A stretch of 64,000 bases of DNA from an uncultured Collinsella sp. GTDB lineage: Bacteria; Actinomycetota; Coriobacteriia; Coriobacteriales; Coriobacteriaceae. The stretch's first letter is position 1. Every line of letters begins with the position of its first letter. The notes beneath the pieces were generated by a model. It was not told the origin of the DNA. It made no database searches and saw only the letters and a list, made by a program, of their open reading frames with translations. Location of the stretch: assembly GCA_902464495.1 (NCBI GenBank), contig CABQJK010000002.1, forward strand, positions 62,001-126,000, in the 5' to 3' direction. Shown here one piece after another: positions 62,811-64,000 of the stretch. A program made the translations under genes and the position numbers.

Positions 62811-64000
62811 CGGGCGCCGCCTTCCCCACCTGCACCACGTGCGCTGACGAGGAACACGGGGTTTTGCGCCTTCATAAGATGGTGCGAGCCTACAGCCTCG
62901 GCACGGGCGGCCGACACCTGGCACGCCTCGAACCCCTTAAAGCGCGAACCCGAGAGGAGCGCGCACGCCTCGGTGAGCGTCTCAACGGTGACGCATGGCA
63001 CGCACAGGCGAACCTGCGAGTTCTTCTCGAGCGCCGCCTCCACGATGGAGGGAAGCTCGCCCGCGCTCCCGCCGACGAACACGGCGTCGGGGACGGGCAG
63101 TTTCGCGAGCGCTTCGGGGGCGACACCGGGGACAGCATGCACGTTGCCGCACCCGAATGCATCCGCGTTCTCTCGGATGAGCCGCACGCCGGCCGCGTTG
63201 CGCTCGACCGCCCATACCGACCCCGCTCGCGCGACGAGCGCCGCCTCGATCGACACGCTCCCCGTGCCGGCACCGACGTCCCACACGGTGTCGGTCGCGG
63301 TAAGGCGCAGCTTCGCGAGCGCGACGGCGCGCACCTCCTGCTTGGTCATGGGAACGTCGCCGCGGATGAAGAGCTCGTCGGGAATGCCCGAGGAAGCGTA
63401 CGGCCAGCGGGAGATCGCGGCGCGGGATGCGCCCGCAGAGTCCGCCGTGGAAGAAGCCGCCGCGGGCGCAGACGCGCCGGCCGGCGCCTCGGAGGCTGCG
63501 CTAGAGCCCGCAGGCGACCCGGCGCAGCCTGCGAACTCGATAAGCATCACGTTCAGGTCGTCGAACGTCTGACCTGCGATTTCACTTGCGGTCGCGCAGG
63601 TGATGCGCTCGTCGGGGTACGACAGGCGCTCGGCCACCGTCACGCGCGCGTCCCCGAAGCCCCCCTGCACAAGCTCGCCCGAAAGCCGCGAGGGGTCTTC
63701 CCCGCCCGACGTGGCGAGGAAGAGCTCGCCTGCGCGCTCGGCCTCGGCCACAATGTCGCACGCCACGCCGTGAGCGCTCACGAAGCGCCAATCCTGCCAT
63801 GGACGCGCGAGGCGCGCGGCGAGATACGACGCTGAGCTTATGCCGGGAATGACGTGCACGTCCACCTGCGCGTCGCCGGAGAGTGCCTCCACCAGGCGGC
63901 GCGCGCCGCTGAACAGCCCCACATCGCCCGTCATCACGACCACGGCGCGCTGCCACGACGCCGCATCGGTGAGCGCGGCGACGATGTCCGCCGTCTTCAC
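62807..64000 (-). CDS. cbiET: Precorrin-6Y C5,15-methyltransferase/decarboxylase fusion (CbiE-CbiT), 5' end beyond window
   Basis: The visible 397 residues cover most of CbiE and all of CbiT. The CbiE part has VVMTGDVGLFSGARRL and PGISSASYLAARL (tetrapyrrole methylase folds), then LNVMLIEFA. A linker of about 45 residues rich in Ala, Ser and Gly follows (about 155-200). CbiT follows with DELFIRGDVPMTKQEVRA and VWDVGAGTGSVSIEAAL (SAM site). It methylates C5 and C15 and decarboxylates the ring C acetate. The usual CbiE N-terminus is absent, so the gene starts past 64000. Confidence 0.92.
   Translation of the reverse strand: MKTADIVAALTDAASWQRAVVVMTGDVGLFSGARRLVEALSGDAQVDVHVIPGISSASYLAARLARPWQDWRFVSAHGVACDIVAEAERAGELFLATSGGEDPSRLSGELVQGGFGDARVTVAERLSYPDERITCATASEIAGQTFDDLNVMLIEFAGCAGSPAGSSAASEAPAGASAPAAASSTADSAGASRAAISRWPYASSGIPDELFIRGDVPMTKQEVRAVALAKLRLTATDTVWDVGAGTGSVSIEAALVARAGSVWAVERNAAGVRLIRENADAFGCGNVHAVPGVAPEALAKLPVPDAVFVGGSAGELPSIVEAALEKNSQVRLCVPCVTVETLTEACALLSGSRFKGFEACQVSAARAEAVGSHHLMKAQNPVFLVSARGAGGEGGAR

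Overview
The window reads as a chromosomal segment of a Gram-positive, high-GC gut actinobacterium of the class Coriobacteriia, most like Collinsella. This placement is inference from gene content: a glgB-glgP-glgC-glgD-glgA glycogen block, a LoaP-headed capsule operon, an LPxTG-like surface protein, single-chain serine dehydratase and an anaerobe-type cobalamin operon. No 16S rRNA gene is present to confirm it.

Region 1 (1-7.4 kb, minus strand, mostly AT-rich) is accessory DNA. It holds a sortase-anchored surface protein, an ApeA-type HEPN defence gene broken by one in-frame stop, a small transposase fossil, a second and intact ApeA-type gene, a small unknown gene and an HD-domain nucleotide phosphohydrolase. 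It resembles a small defence island. Region 2 (7.4-19.3 kb, minus strand) is one long surface-polysaccharide operon. Reading from its promoter side it runs loaP antiterminator, initiating sugar transferase, two GT4 glycosyltransferases, a radical SAM protein, Wzy-like polymerase, a GT-B-like protein, Wzx flippase, a CMP-nonulosonate synthetase fused to a PseG-like hydrolase, and NeuB synthase. The product is predicted to be a capsule or exopolysaccharide carrying a sialic-, legionaminic- or pseudaminic-like acid.

Region 3 (20.1-21.7 kb) has tRNA-Ala(GGC) with a clear promoter and terminator, thiN and a HAD hydrolase. Region 4 (22.0-35.4 kb, plus strand) is glycogen metabolism: branching enzyme, phosphorylase, the ADP-glucose pyrophosphorylase pair GlgC/GlgD, glycogen synthase, then a GH13-GH77 fusion. 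GlgB and GlgA end in long Lys/Ala-rich tails. Region 5 (35.5-52.1 kb) is housekeeping: an FmdB-like protein, rsmB, fmt, def, priA, gltX, metK, serine dehydratase, an L,D-transpeptidase and a MacAB-type export system.

Region 6 (52.4-64.0 kb, minus strand) is a tightly overlapping cobalamin operon running cbiET, cbiA, cobT, cobU, cobS, a CobU-like/CobC fusion, cbiB, cobD, cobQ, cobO, cbiC, cobK. It continues past the right edge of the window.

The main unexplained structure is a set of long, near-perfect inverted repeats (arms 22-33 bp, mostly containing GGGAC/GTCCC, loops mostly 23-38 nt) in nearly every intergenic gap between 20 and 52.3 kb. They look like mobile REP/BIME-type palindromes that have been placed at operon ends.
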